NCBI RefSeq assembly: GCF_028595265.1
Contig: NZ_JAQQXP010000001.1
Coordinates: 558,001 to 622,000 of the forward strand
Direction: 5' to 3'
Source: Alteromonas gilva
GTDB lineage: Bacteria > Pseudomonadota > Gammaproteobacteria > Enterobacterales > Alteromonadaceae
Length of the DNA stretch: 64,000 bases
This document shows, piece by piece, positions 36,923 through 46,220 of the stretch (the stretch's first letter is position 1; every line of letters starts with the position of its first letter). Under the pieces are notes generated by a model. That model saw nothing but the letters and a program-made list of their open reading frames with translations. It did not search any database and was not told the origin of the DNA. The position numbers and the translations under genes are program-made.

Positions 36923-36963
36923 ATAACGGCAGACATAACGTGTTAAGTTTGCCGTTATTTTTT
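36923..36963 (+). terminator. Rho-independent terminator after araA
   Basis: ATAACGGCA and TGCCGTTAT form a 9-bp stem with an 18-base loop, followed by six T. It lies 25 bases before the HAD gene, so that gene needs readthrough or its own promoter. Confidence 0.7.
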
Positions 36964-36987
36964 GGATCGTACAGTTGAGGATGAGCT

Positions 36988-37572
36988 ATGGTTGATTTAA
37001 GCGTATACGAAGGGATTGTTTTTGACATGGATGGCACGCTGGTGGACTCTATGCCAGCCCATATGGAAGCATGGCGACACGCATGCGAACACTATGGCTA
37101 TCCGTTTGACCTTGAGTATATGAATTCTCTGGGGGGCGTGCCCACGCGCCAAACGGTGGTCATACTCAACGAAAAATTTGGCGTTAACCATGACCCCTCA
37201 GCGGTTGCTCAGTACAAGCGTGAAGCATGGGAAGCGATGAAGTTAGAGCCGGTACTTATTGAATCTACCATGGCCGTATTCGAACATTACAGACCCAGCA
37301 TGGCAATTGGCATTGGCACGGGTGCAGAACGTTCCCACGCAGAGCACTTATTGTCGGCCCATGGTCTACTTGCACGTATTGACTCGCTCGTAACCGCCAC
37401 CGATGTCAGCAACGGCAAACCCCACCCAGAAACATTTTTAACCGTCGCCAGGCAGATGGGCATTGAACCTGATAAGTGCGTAGTGTTTGAAGACACAGAC
37501 ATTGGCTATCAGGCTGCCAGAGACGCAGGCATGGACTGTATAATGGTTAAGGATGGCAAAATACAAGCGTAA
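36988..37572 (+). CDS. HAD-family sugar-phosphate phosphatase (YqaB/beta-phosphoglucomutase-like)
   Basis: A 194-residue HAD hydrolase with motif I VFDMDGTLVDS (nucleophile Asp13, acid/base Asp15), motif II near IGIGTGAERSH, the motif III lysine in GKPHPETF and motif IV FEDTDIGYQAA. The small helical cap and length match E. coli YqaB (fructose-1-phosphatase) and related phosphatases. Its place between araA and galM suggests it removes sugar phosphates that accumulate during arabinose growth; that is inference from position. GAGG precedes the ATG. Confidence 0.88.
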   Translation: MVDLSVYEGIVFDMDGTLVDSMPAHMEAWRHACEHYGYPFDLEYMNSLGGVPTRQTVVILNEKFGVNHDPSAVAQYKREAWEAMKLEPVLIESTMAVFEHYRPSMAIGIGTGAERSHAEHLLSAHGLLARIDSLVTATDVSNGKPHPETFLTVARQMGIEPDKCVVFEDTDIGYQAARDAGMDCIMVKDGKIQA

Positions 37573-37603
37573 TAAGCTTGCATTTCTCCCCTTAATTGTA
37601 ATA

Positions 37604-37622
37604 TAAAAGTATAAAAATTATT
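37604..37622 (+). promoter_or_regulatory. Possible copy of the 19-bp motif upstream of galM
   Basis: The sequence starting TAAAAGTATAAAAATTA matches the plus-strand form of the symporter motif at about 14 of 19 positions, including a run of nine. It lies in very AT-rich DNA, so chance is a real alternative. Confidence 0.25.
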
Positions 37623-37637
37623 ATGGGAATGTAAAAC

Positions 37638-38840
37638 ATGTCGCTATCTTCACCAGCGTTGCAACTCTCAACACTATTTTCTCGCCCTGCTAAGCAAACC
37701 AAGTGGTTTGTTGCTGGCGTGCTAACACTTACATTCGGCTATGCAAATCAGGTAATGGCCGACGAAGGACAAACTATGACAGCTAAGCCCAGCGCAACAG
37801 TTAGCGCTTATGGCGCGCTCAGTGATGCGACGCCGGTTCAAAAAGTGACACTCAAAAACAGTAATAATATTGAAATCGATGTGATCAGCTATGGCGGCAT
37901 TATCACCCGTATGATGGTACCCGATGCCAAGGGTGTCCCTGGTAATATCGTCTACGGTATGGAAAGTATCGAAGAGTACGAACAGGGTAATCCCTATTTT
38001 GGCGCTTTGATTGGTCGTTACGGCAACCGTATTAAAGACGGTAAATTTACCCTTTTTGGTACTGAGTATCAGTTAGCCAGAAATGACGGTGACAATCATT
38101 TGCACGGTGGTGTACAGGGCTTTGATAAGAAAGTCTGGAAAATGACCCCGTTTGCTAATGAGCAAAGCGCGGGTGTTGTACTGACACTGGTAAGCCCGGA
38201 TGGCGATCAGGGCTACCCTGGCGAACTCACCACAGAAGTGACGTATACGCTAACCAACAACAATACGTTAGATATGCAGTATATTGCGACAACTGATAAA
38301 CCCACCGTGGTGAATCTGACTCAGCATTCATACTTTAACCTCGCTGGTGAGGGCACCATTTTAGATCATGAGCTGCAAATCAACGGCGAGTATATTACGC
38401 CTGTAGATAGCGGCCTGATCCCCACCGGTGAGCTTATGCCAGTGGCCGGTACACCGTTTGATTTTACCACGGCAAAAACCATTGGTGCGGACATCAACGC
38501 TGATAATGAACAGCTGGCCCGTGGTAAAGGCTATGACCATAACTATGTGATCAAAGACACTGTGGACAGTGAGCTTATCGAAGCGGCAAATGTGTATGAC
38601 CCATCCAGCGGTCGTGTATTGCGCGTGTTAACCGAGGAGCCAGCGGTGCAGTTTTATTCAGGCAACTTCCTTGAAGGTGCAACATCCGGTTTTGGTCAGG
38701 AACATATTTTCCGCGGTGCGTTCTGTTTAGAGCCGCAGCATTATCCTGATTCACCCAATCAGCCGGCATTTCCGAGTACAACATTGTTGCCTGGTGAAGT
38801 GTATTCAACCCGTATCGTTTACGAGTTTGATACCAAGTAA
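37638..38840 (+). CDS. galM: Aldose 1-epimerase (mutarotase), probably exported
   Basis: Interconverts sugar anomers. The mature part (from about residue 48) is a GalM-family beta-sandwich with NPYFGALIGRYGNRI, NHLHGG, TQHSYFNLAG, YDHNYVI and a late FYSGNF segment, covering the usual catalytic His and Glu positions. The N-terminus has a long signal-like region: a charged stretch, hydrophobic WFVAGVLTLTFGYANQVMA and a likely cleavage site near residue 41. A second ATG at codon 47 (37776) has AAGGAC close upstream and would give a cytoplasmic form, so both locations are possible. It is followed after 42 bases by GH97, suggesting one transcript. Confidence 0.92.
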   Translation: MSLSSPALQLSTLFSRPAKQTKWFVAGVLTLTFGYANQVMADEGQTMTAKPSATVSAYGALSDATPVQKVTLKNSNNIEIDVISYGGIITRMMVPDAKGVPGNIVYGMESIEEYEQGNPYFGALIGRYGNRIKDGKFTLFGTEYQLARNDGDNHLHGGVQGFDKKVWKMTPFANEQSAGVVLTLVSPDGDQGYPGELTTEVTYTLTNNNTLDMQYIATTDKPTVVNLTQHSYFNLAGEGTILDHELQINGEYITPVDSGLIPTGELMPVAGTPFDFTTAKTIGADINADNEQLARGKGYDHNYVIKDTVDSELIEAANVYDPSSGRVLRVLTEEPAVQFYSGNFLEGATSGFGQEHIFRGAFCLEPQHYPDSPNQPAFPSTTLLPGEVYSTRIVYEFDTK

Positions 38841-38882
38841 ATTCTCAGAGCAGTATATTCTTAGTCATAAGAGTGTTAAACA

Positions 38883-40850
38883 ATGTTCAAAAACCGTCTC
38901 ATTCTGACATTGCAAATTGTTGTTGTGGGTCTGTTCATGCAGGCCAACGCAACCACACAAGCGCTGTTTAGCCTGAAGAGTCCTGACAGCGCTTTGACGA
39001 TGGACCTGACCATCAGCGAAGCGGGTGCGTTGCAATATCAACTCAGTCGTCATGGTGAGACGGTCATTAAGCCCTCACGGCTTGGTATCGAGCTAAATAA
39101 TACGCAGTTTCTTGACGCTCTTAGCGTAGCTGAGCCTGGCGAACAAAGCATGGTGCATCATCGCTATGAGCTTATACATGGCAAGCAAAGCCTTATTGAA
39201 TACGCTGCTACAGAACGTGCCGTAACGGTAACGAACAACGAAGACAATCAGTTAACGTTGCGTTTTCGCTTAAGCAACGACGGACTGGCGTACCGCTATG
39301 AGCTGGGTGGTGAATCTGCGGACGACAGGGTGGTAACGCAGGAGCATTCCGCTGTCAGCTTTTATGCCTCAACGGAAGCCTGGTTACAGCCTAAAGCAGC
39401 TGCCCAGTCCGGCTGGATGAACACTAATCCCTCCTATGAAGAGGAGTACCTGAGCGGCAAGGTCACCGACCTCACACCAGCGTTTGACCATGGTTGGGTG
39501 TATCCGGCGCTGTTCAAATATAACGACCATTTTGTGTTGCTGTCTGAAGCGGGTATACCAGCAGGCTATGCGGCTTCACATTTAATCTCAGACAACCAGG
39601 GCAATGTCACACTAAGCTTTCCGCATCCGGCTGAAACGGTCACGAATGGTGCGTTACTGCCGCAAGCATCATTGCCGTTTCATTCCCCCTGGCGCTTAGT
39701 GTTGGTCGGTGATTTGGCAAGCATAGCCGAGTCGACACTGGGCACGGATCTCGCCGAGCCTTTAGCATTAGCTAAAACCGGATTTGTCAAACCGGGGGTG
39801 GCTGCATGGAGCTGGGGACTGCTGAAGGACGATTCGGTTGTTTATCCGGTGCAAAAGGAATTTATAGATTATGCAGCAGATATGCGCTGGCCCTACGTAT
39901 TGGTTGATGTTAACTGGGATCAAAATATTGGCTATCAACGGATTGCCGAGTTGGCCGACTACGCCAGGCAAAAGCAGGTGCGGTTATGGCTCTGGTATAA
40001 CTCATCCGGAGCCTGGAATCAAACCGTCTACAGCCCTAAAAGTGCGTTACTGACCCGCGCTGACAGACGCACTGAATTTGCCCGTTTACAACATATGGGC
40101 ATCGCGGGTATTAAAGTCGACTTTTTCCCGGGCGACGGCGCTGCAGTATGGGATTATTTCAAAGGTATTTTACGCGATGCTGCAGACTTCGATCTGATGG
40201 TGAATTTTCATGGCGTGACATTGCCACGTGGGTTACAACGTACTTACCCTAATCTGATGACTGCCGAAGCAATTAAAGGCCAGGAAATGATCACGTTTTT
40301 CCAGGACTTTGCCGACCGTCAGGCGTATCACGCTACGCTGCAGCCATTTACCCGTAATGTGTTTGACCCGATGGATTTTACGCCGCTGGTTCTGGGCGAT
40401 ATTCCGAATATAGAACGCCGCACCAGTAATACTTTTGAGCTGGCCGAAACCATTTTATTTTATTCCGGCGTGCAGCATTTGGTTACGACGCCTGCACAAA
40501 TGGCCAACGTGGAGCCGCATGTCAAAGCGTTCTTACAACACCTGCCCACCACCTGGGACGAAACCCGTTTTATTGCGGGTTATCCGGGCGAGTATGTGGT
40601 GATGGCAAGACGCAAGGGTTGCCAGTGGTATATTGCTGGGATCAATGCACAGTCAGCTCCCCAACAGGTGGTGATATCAAAGAATGATTTTCCGTTAGCC
40701 AAAGCTAAGCTTTTAACCCAGGGCAAAACACCGCGCGATACCGAGCAGCACATACACGCCAACGGTGACGTAACGCTATCAATAGCACCAAACGGTGGTT
40801 TTGTACTCACGACTCAAAGAGAGAAAAACTATGATTGCGAAGTCGATTAA
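38883..40850 (+). CDS. Glycoside hydrolase family 97, retaining type (alpha-galactosidase or beta-L-arabinopyranosidase candidate)
   Basis: A 655-residue exported GH97 enzyme: a signal peptide (to about residue 24, MQANAT), N-terminal beta-supersandwich (SLKSPDSALTMDLTISEAG...), a barrel catalytic domain from about 290, and a C-terminal beta-sheet domain. GIKVDFFPGDG places an aspartate at 413 and AIKGQEM a glutamate at 468. From memory these match, with the same 2-residue offset, Asp415 and Glu470 of the Bacteroides retaining GH97 alpha-galactosidase; inverting SusB-type members lack that aspartate. Retaining GH97 also includes beta-L-arabinopyranosidases, which would suit this arabinose island. 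It overlaps the next GH43 gene by 20 bases. Confidence 0.88.
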   Translation: MFKNRLILTLQIVVVGLFMQANATTQALFSLKSPDSALTMDLTISEAGALQYQLSRHGETVIKPSRLGIELNNTQFLDALSVAEPGEQSMVHHRYELIHGKQSLIEYAATERAVTVTNNEDNQLTLRFRLSNDGLAYRYELGGESADDRVVTQEHSAVSFYASTEAWLQPKAAAQSGWMNTNPSYEEEYLSGKVTDLTPAFDHGWVYPALFKYNDHFVLLSEAGIPAGYAASHLISDNQGNVTLSFPHPAETVTNGALLPQASLPFHSPWRLVLVGDLASIAESTLGTDLAEPLALAKTGFVKPGVAAWSWGLLKDDSVVYPVQKEFIDYAADMRWPYVLVDVNWDQNIGYQRIAELADYARQKQVRLWLWYNSSGAWNQTVYSPKSALLTRADRRTEFARLQHMGIAGIKVDFFPGDGAAVWDYFKGILRDAADFDLMVNFHGVTLPRGLQRTYPNLMTAEAIKGQEMITFFQDFADRQAYHATLQPFTRNVFDPMDFTPLVLGDIPNIERRTSNTFELAETILFYSGVQHLVTTPAQMANVEPHVKAFLQHLPTTWDETRFIAGYPGEYVVMARRKGCQWYIAGINAQSAPQQVVISKNDFPLAKAKLLTQGKTPRDTEQHIHANGDVTLSIAPNGGFVLTTQREKNYDCEVD

Positions 40851-42747
40851 ACGACTCGGAGCAGGCGTATTGCTGTGCGCAACCCTTATCGGTTGCAACA
40901 GCACAGAACAAACGGCTGCCTCCAAAACAGAATCTGTTGCTAAATCGGCCGATGAAAATGCCACCCAGGCGTCCGGTATTTTTACCAATCCGCTCTTTCC
41001 CAATGGTGCCGATCCATGGTTGGAATACTGGGACGGCAATTACTACCTGACCACGACAACCTGGACCTCGCAATTGGTCATGCGTAAGGCGCCAACGCTG
41101 GCTGGTCTTGCTGATGCAACGCCGGTAAATGTATGGTCGTCAACCGACCCGGATCGCTGCTGTAATTTCTGGGCGTTTGAATTTCATCGCCTCAAAGGAC
41201 CCAACGGCTATCGCTGGTACATGATGTATACCGCCGGTCGCGATGGCACGCTTGACTACCAACACCTCAATGTATTGGAAAGTGTTGGTGATGATCCGAT
41301 GGGACCATACCAGTACAAAGGCGCGTTAATGCCGGGTATCTGGAATATCGATGGAAATTATTTAGAGCATAACGGTAAGCTTTATGTCATCTACTCGCAG
41401 TGGCGAGGTGATACTCAGCTTAACATTATTGCGGAAATGGAAAACCCCTGGACATTGAAAGAAGATCAGGAACACATGGTACTTACCACCCCTGAACTCG
41501 ACTGGGAAATCAGTGGCCGAAAAGTCACCGAAGGCGCAGAAATACTGCAGCGTAACGGGCGTACTTTTATGACCTACTCAGCCAGCTTCTGTAACACGCC
41601 GGATTATAAACTGGGCTTACTCGAACTGGTCGGCGACGATCCAATGAATCGCGATCACTGGAAGAAGTTCCCTGAGCCGGTATTTACCCGCACCGAAACT
41701 GTGTTTGGCCCAGGTCACAATGGTTTCTTTACTTCGCCGGATGGCACTGAAGAGTGGCTGGTGTATCACGGTAATGACTCAGTAGAGCATGGTTGTAGCG
41801 CGACGCGTTCACTGCGCGCGCAGAAGTTTACCTGGAACGATGCGGGTGAGCCGGAATTTGGTGAGCCACTGACGCCGGGCGTCGAAGTTGCGCCGCCTTC
41901 TGGTGAAAATGGCCCGCTGGTTACCCGCGTGCAAGGACAGCGCTATCAGCTGATGAATTCTACCAGTGAGCTGTGTCTGGACATCGCCGCTGACCCTGAA
42001 GATGCCCGCGCAGTGCAGCGCCAGTGTGCCGGCACTAACGGTCAGTGGGTACTGGACTCAACCACAGATGGGTTTGTGCGTCTGGCCAATCGTGAAGACA
42101 GTAAGTTTTTGGAAGTGGCGAACTGTAGTACTGCTGATAACGCCCGCGTGCAATCTGCCGCATGGCGCAACAATTATTGCCAGCAGTGGAAGGTAGAGGC
42201 CGGTATTGATGGCAATGTAACGCTGACTAACCGTTACTCAGGTAAGCCTCTCGCGGTGGCGGGCTGCTCTGCGTCGGCTAATCAGGCCGTATTGCAACAA
42301 AACGCTGACAGTGCCTGCACCCAGTGGCAACTGCGCCCAATGGGCGAAGTAGCGCTGATGAACCAGCAAAGTGGTAAAACGCTGGCTATGAATGGCGACA
42401 ACGTTGAGCAACAGGCGTTTGATTACAAAGACGAGCAAAGCTGGTTGTTTGTACCCACCGATACGGGCTATCTGTCACTTAAACAAGCCAGCGACAGTGA
42501 AGTGTGTGTAGGTGTCAGTGACAATCAGGTTGTGCCGGGCGCCAACGTCGCTATGGTTGATTGCGCTGAAAAGACTGCGCAATGGCGCCTGACGCCTAAA
42601 AAGGGCGGCGGCATGATGCTGTTTAATCGTTACACCGGTTTACCCCTTGGTTTAACTAACTGTGGTCTTGCCGAAGGCACTAACATTGCCCAACAACCCG
42701 ATTTGAGCAATCGCTGCCAAATTTTCCACTTGCGTGAGCCTCAGTAA
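40831..42747 (+). CDS. GH43 arabinofuranosidase-like lipoprotein with ricin-type lectin repeats
   Basis: A 638-residue lipoprotein (lipobox LIGC, Cys22). The GH43 domain (about 48-350) has a likely catalytic base Asp61 in NGADPWLEY, the NIDGNYLEHNGKLYVIYS segment, and EGAEILQRNGRTFMTYSAS with a probable general acid. It resembles the exo-alpha-1,5-L-arabinofuranosidase branch of GH43. Residues ~360-638 are two ricin-B/CBM13-like units with QxW-type motifs (QWVLD, QQWKVE, TQWQLR, AQWRLTP) and paired cysteines, which bind sugar chains. The start at 40831 is preferred over 40795 because the lipoprotein signal begins there; it overlaps the GH97 stop by 20 bases, giving translational coupling. Confidence 0.85.
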   Translation: MIAKSIKRLGAGVLLCATLIGCNSTEQTAASKTESVAKSADENATQASGIFTNPLFPNGADPWLEYWDGNYYLTTTTWTSQLVMRKAPTLAGLADATPVNVWSSTDPDRCCNFWAFEFHRLKGPNGYRWYMMYTAGRDGTLDYQHLNVLESVGDDPMGPYQYKGALMPGIWNIDGNYLEHNGKLYVIYSQWRGDTQLNIIAEMENPWTLKEDQEHMVLTTPELDWEISGRKVTEGAEILQRNGRTFMTYSASFCNTPDYKLGLLELVGDDPMNRDHWKKFPEPVFTRTETVFGPGHNGFFTSPDGTEEWLVYHGNDSVEHGCSATRSLRAQKFTWNDAGEPEFGEPLTPGVEVAPPSGENGPLVTRVQGQRYQLMNSTSELCLDIAADPEDARAVQRQCAGTNGQWVLDSTTDGFVRLANREDSKFLEVANCSTADNARVQSAAWRNNYCQQWKVEAGIDGNVTLTNRYSGKPLAVAGCSASANQAVLQQNADSACTQWQLRPMGEVALMNQQSGKTLAMNGDNVEQQAFDYKDEQSWLFVPTDTGYLSLKQASDSEVCVGVSDNQVVPGANVAMVDCAEKTAQWRLTPKKGGGMMLFNRYTGLPLGLTNCGLAEGTNIAQQPDLSNRCQIFHLREPQ

Positions 42748-42772
42748 GGGCTGACAGGTTATAGGTTGTCCC

Positions 42773-42818
42773 AAGGGGGGAGCACCGGGTAGGGCGGTGC
42801 TTCCCCCTTATTTTTTGG
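42773..42818 (+). terminator. Rho-independent terminator after the GH97-GH43 genes
   Basis: A 15-bp stem with one G-U pair (AAGGGGGGAGCACCG / CGGTGCTTCCCCCTT) is followed by ATTTTTT, ending the unit that includes galM, GH97 and GH43. Confidence 0.9.
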
Positions 42819-42929
42819 GGCGCTTGCTACTATGGAATATTAGGATCTGTTGACCGGCATGATTTCGCCTATAATTACTGATAGGCTAAGGTTCGTTAAA
42901 TGTGTTTTTAGATCAACCTAAGGAAAGGT

Positions 42930-43781
42930 ATGCATCGTCAATTATGGTTGTTACTCATTGCGCTGTTGTCACTCGCCCTGGTAACAGGTTGTGTTATTCA
43001 GGTCACGCCGCAAAATCTTATCTATCAGTCCTCTGCGGTTGAAAAGCTCGACTTAACCGCGTTTCGCAACAAAGCCTACCAGGGTGAAATGTCGGTAGCG
43101 GTAAAGACTGTCAGCGTTACCAGTGAAGGAGGCTATAAAATACGCGGTATTCAGGCCTTGTATCATAATGCCCGGGTAAATATTCTGATATTCGGTGGCA
43201 ATGGCATGAGCATTAATAAGTCTGCCAACATCGTACATCGGTTTGGCGCAATCCCTGCCAATGTGATGTGGTTTGATTATCCGGGGGTAGGAATAAGTGA
43301 CAAGCCGGTAAAGCTTAACTCTGCAGCGATGATGGCTGATGCCCTGGCGGTGTATGATTTTGCCACAGAAACCTTACGTAATGACAAACCCTTTATTGTG
43401 CACGGCATTGAACTTGGCTCGACTGTCGCCGCGACTATCGCAACAGAACGCAACCTCGATGGTCTGGTGTTACAGGGGCCAATCGTTAATCTGTCTCAGC
43501 TTATTAAAGATAACTCACCGGGTATGTTTACGCGCTGGCGACTTTCCGATGAACTCAGATCGGTGGATAATGCGTATCAGATAGCCAGATATAAAGGGCC
43601 ATTGTTGATTATGGTTGGCGAAAAAGACTTAACAACGCCGCCAAAGTACAGCGAAATTCTTTATCGGGTATCCAGCTCTGAGAATAAGAATCTGGTAGTG
43701 ATAGAAGGCGCAGGGCACAACAAGCTCATGGACAGCCCGATAGCTCTCGATGCTTATCGAAGTTTTATTAAAAGCCTGTAA
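42930..43781 (+). CDS. Alpha/beta-hydrolase-fold lipoprotein with Glu at the nucleophile position
   Basis: A 283-residue lipoprotein (lipobox LVTGC, Cys21) with an alpha/beta-hydrolase fold. The oxyanion region NILIFGGNGMS, the Asp233 (VGEKDLTTP) and His263 (EGAGHNKLM) positions are present, but the nucleophile elbow reads HGIELGST: Glu161 sits where Ser belongs in GxSxG. The following AxxxA pattern and downstream strand LDGLVLQGP support this alignment. Either it uses Glu in another chemistry, or it is a non-catalytic binding protein. It lies between the GH43-CBM13 and GH67 genes. No clear operator or terminator is seen around it. Confidence 0.75.
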   Translation: MHRQLWLLLIALLSLALVTGCVIQVTPQNLIYQSSAVEKLDLTAFRNKAYQGEMSVAVKTVSVTSEGGYKIRGIQALYHNARVNILIFGGNGMSINKSANIVHRFGAIPANVMWFDYPGVGISDKPVKLNSAAMMADALAVYDFATETLRNDKPFIVHGIELGSTVAATIATERNLDGLVLQGPIVNLSQLIKDNSPGMFTRWRLSDELRSVDNAYQIARYKGPLLIMVGEKDLTTPPKYSEILYRVSSSENKNLVVIEGAGHNKLMDSPIALDAYRSFIKSL

Positions 43782-43931
43782 CTGTGTCGCCTGACACCGG
43801 CTACGGAGCGTTAAATTTTCCGTTGTCGTTTTACGTTTTATTGTCTTTTTAACACTAAATTTACTTATTCAATGGAGCCTATTATTTTTAATGGTAGGCT
43901 GGCGTGAGAAGTATTTATAGTGGAGTGATAT

Positions 43932-46040
43932 GTGCGAATTTTAGCCCTGTTTTTGTCTCTTGCAGTCAGTGTTGCCGCTGTTGCTGTACCCGATTTCAGT
44001 GGGGAAGATGGTTATAAACTATGGCAACGTTACGATGTATTTAACGCGGCGTTACCGGCTGGTAGTCTTAATGTCGTCGGCGACTCAGACACCACACATA
44101 TTATCAGGGATGAATTTCGCCGGGCGTTTGGTAACCGGGTAAGCGAAAAACAGGGAACCCTGATAGTACAGCAGCTTAACAATGAATTGGCCGCCCGCTT
44201 TAAGCTGGGGGACAATGTCAGCGCACAACTTAGTGACGAAGGGTTTATTATTAAGTCACTGGGTGACGATATGCTCATCAGCGCGAAAACTGATATTGGC
44301 CTTCTCTACGGCAGTTATCATTTATTGCGCATGGTATTCACGCAACAGTCACTGGATACCGTTAACGTATTGCAGAACCCCAAAATTAAACGACGAGTGT
44401 TGAATCACTGGGACGACCTGGACCGTCACACCGAGCGCGGTTACGCCGGCGAATCTATCTTTGACTGGCACCGTCTGCCAGTCGATAAAGACCAACGCTA
44501 TTATGATTATGCCCGGGCTAACGCCAGTATTGGTATCAATGGCATGGTCCCCCTCAACGTTAACGCAAATGCGCTGATCTTAACGCCAATGTATCTGCAA
44601 AAGGTCAAGGCGCTGGCCGATATTGTGCGTCCGTATGGCATAAAGATGTACCTTTCTATCAAATTCAGCTCGCCGCAACAGCTGGATGGACTGCCAACCT
44701 CTGACCCGCTCGATCCGGCTGTGCAGCAATGGTGGCAAGCAAAGGCTGCAGAAATTTATCAGCTCATTCCGGATTTTGGCGGCTTTTTAGTGAAAGCGAA
44801 TTCAGAGGGGCAGCCGGGCCCTGGCGATTATGATCGCACTCACGCCGACGGCGCAAATATGCTGGCGAAAGCGCTGAAACCCTACAAAGGTGTGGTGTTC
44901 TGGCGAGCATTTGTGTACGCCAACGATGCTGAGAAAGAGCGCAGTTTGCAGGCGTTTGATGAGTTTGTACCCCTTGACGGTGAATTTATGGACAACGTCA
45001 TTGTGCAGGTTAAAAACGGGCCTATTGATTTTCAGCCACGTGAGCCTTTTAGCCCCCTGTTTGGTGCTACCCCCAACACACCATTAGCCATGGAGCTACA
45101 AATTACCCAGGAGTATCTGGGTTTTTCTACTCACCTGGCCTATTTAGGTACGTTATTTGAAGAGGCCATGGATGCCGACACGCACGCTAAGGGTCCAGGC
45201 TCAACGGTGGCTAAAGTGGTGGATGGTTCGCTGTTTAACCATCAGCTAACCGGTATTGCTGGTGTTGCCAATACCGGTATGCAACGTAACTGGACCGGGC
45301 ATATTTTTGCCCAGTCTAACTGGTATGCCTTTGGACGGTTGGCCTGGGATCACACGTTAAGCGCTGAGCACATTGCTAACGAGTGGATAAAGCAAACGTT
45401 AACCGTGGAGCCGGATGCCGTGGCGCAGATTGAAGCCATGATGATGCCATCCAGAGAATACATTGTGGAATATATGACTCCGCTGGGACTGCATCATCTG
45501 ATGGACAGCGGCCACCACTATGGCCCGGGTCCATGGGTGGACAATCTGGGCAGGGCAGATTGGAACCCGGTATATTACCATCGCGCCGATAAGCAGGGCA
45601 TTGGTATTGATCGAACCGCAGCGGGCACAAATGCAGTAAGCCAGTATGCGCCTTACTGGCAAGAGCGTTTTGCACAGCCGCAAAGCACCCCCAAAGAGCT
45701 CTTATTGTGGTTCCATCATTTACCGTGGGATTACACCATGCCAAATGGAGAAACCTTGTGGAATGAACTGGTACGTTACTATTATCGTGGTGTTGAGGGC
45801 GTTACTGACATGCAAAGTCGTTGGCAACAGGTTAAACCCTATATTGATGCCAATCAGTTTCGCCAGGTCGACATGGCGTTGCAAATTCAAATGCAAGAGG
45901 CGAAGTGGTGGCGCGACGCCAGTGTATTGTATTTCCAAACCTTTTCGGAACGGCCTATACCCGATGGCCTGCCTAAGCCAGAAGGGAGTTTAGACTATTA
46001 CCAGTCGTTGACGTTTCCTTACGCGCCAGGGCAGGGCTAA
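43932..46040 (+). CDS. aguA: Alpha-glucuronidase, GH67, exported
   Basis: Cleaves 4-O-methyl-glucuronic acid from the non-reducing end of xylo-oligosaccharides. The 702-residue GH67 enzyme has a GTG start with GGAG upstream, a short signal peptide (to about residue 18), a GH67N beta domain, and a barrel with FLVKANSEGQPGPGDYDR (general acid Glu292, the same number as in the Cellvibrio enzyme by my count), DGEFMDNVIVQVKNGPIDFQPREPF and ITQEYLGF carrying the acid residues of the inverting site. Many GH67 enzymes are intracellular; here the signal suggests a periplasmic or surface location. It ends the plus-strand block before a bidirectional terminator. Confidence 0.93.
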   Translation: MRILALFLSLAVSVAAVAVPDFSGEDGYKLWQRYDVFNAALPAGSLNVVGDSDTTHIIRDEFRRAFGNRVSEKQGTLIVQQLNNELAARFKLGDNVSAQLSDEGFIIKSLGDDMLISAKTDIGLLYGSYHLLRMVFTQQSLDTVNVLQNPKIKRRVLNHWDDLDRHTERGYAGESIFDWHRLPVDKDQRYYDYARANASIGINGMVPLNVNANALILTPMYLQKVKALADIVRPYGIKMYLSIKFSSPQQLDGLPTSDPLDPAVQQWWQAKAAEIYQLIPDFGGFLVKANSEGQPGPGDYDRTHADGANMLAKALKPYKGVVFWRAFVYANDAEKERSLQAFDEFVPLDGEFMDNVIVQVKNGPIDFQPREPFSPLFGATPNTPLAMELQITQEYLGFSTHLAYLGTLFEEAMDADTHAKGPGSTVAKVVDGSLFNHQLTGIAGVANTGMQRNWTGHIFAQSNWYAFGRLAWDHTLSAEHIANEWIKQTLTVEPDAVAQIEAMMMPSREYIVEYMTPLGLHHLMDSGHHYGPGPWVDNLGRADWNPVYYHRADKQGIGIDRTAAGTNAVSQYAPYWQERFAQPQSTPKELLLWFHHLPWDYTMPNGETLWNELVRYYYRGVEGVTDMQSRWQQVKPYIDANQFRQVDMALQIQMQEAKWWRDASVLYFQTFSERPIPDGLPKPEGSLDYYQSLTFPYAPGQG

Positions 46041-46112
46041 GGGCTTTGTGCCCTGAATTTTTCCTGACGGTGAGTCGCCTCTCGCCGTACCCTGGTTAAT
46101 CAAAGCGGTATG

Positions 46113-46166
46113 AAAAAAGCGATACGGACGATGCAAAAATATATCCATCGTCCTGTATCGCTTTTC
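46113..46166. terminator. Bidirectional terminator between GH67 and the aminotransferase
   Basis: Arms 46115-46133 and 46146-46165 pair over 19 bases with one bulged A (AAAAGCGATAC / GTATCGCTTTT plus GGACGATG / CATCGTCC). T-runs flank both sides, six on the minus strand. Confidence 0.8.
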
Positions 46167-46220
46167 GATAACGGCCAGTGATGTTCAGAGGCCAGGCCCG
46201 GTTGGGTAATTAATCGAGGG

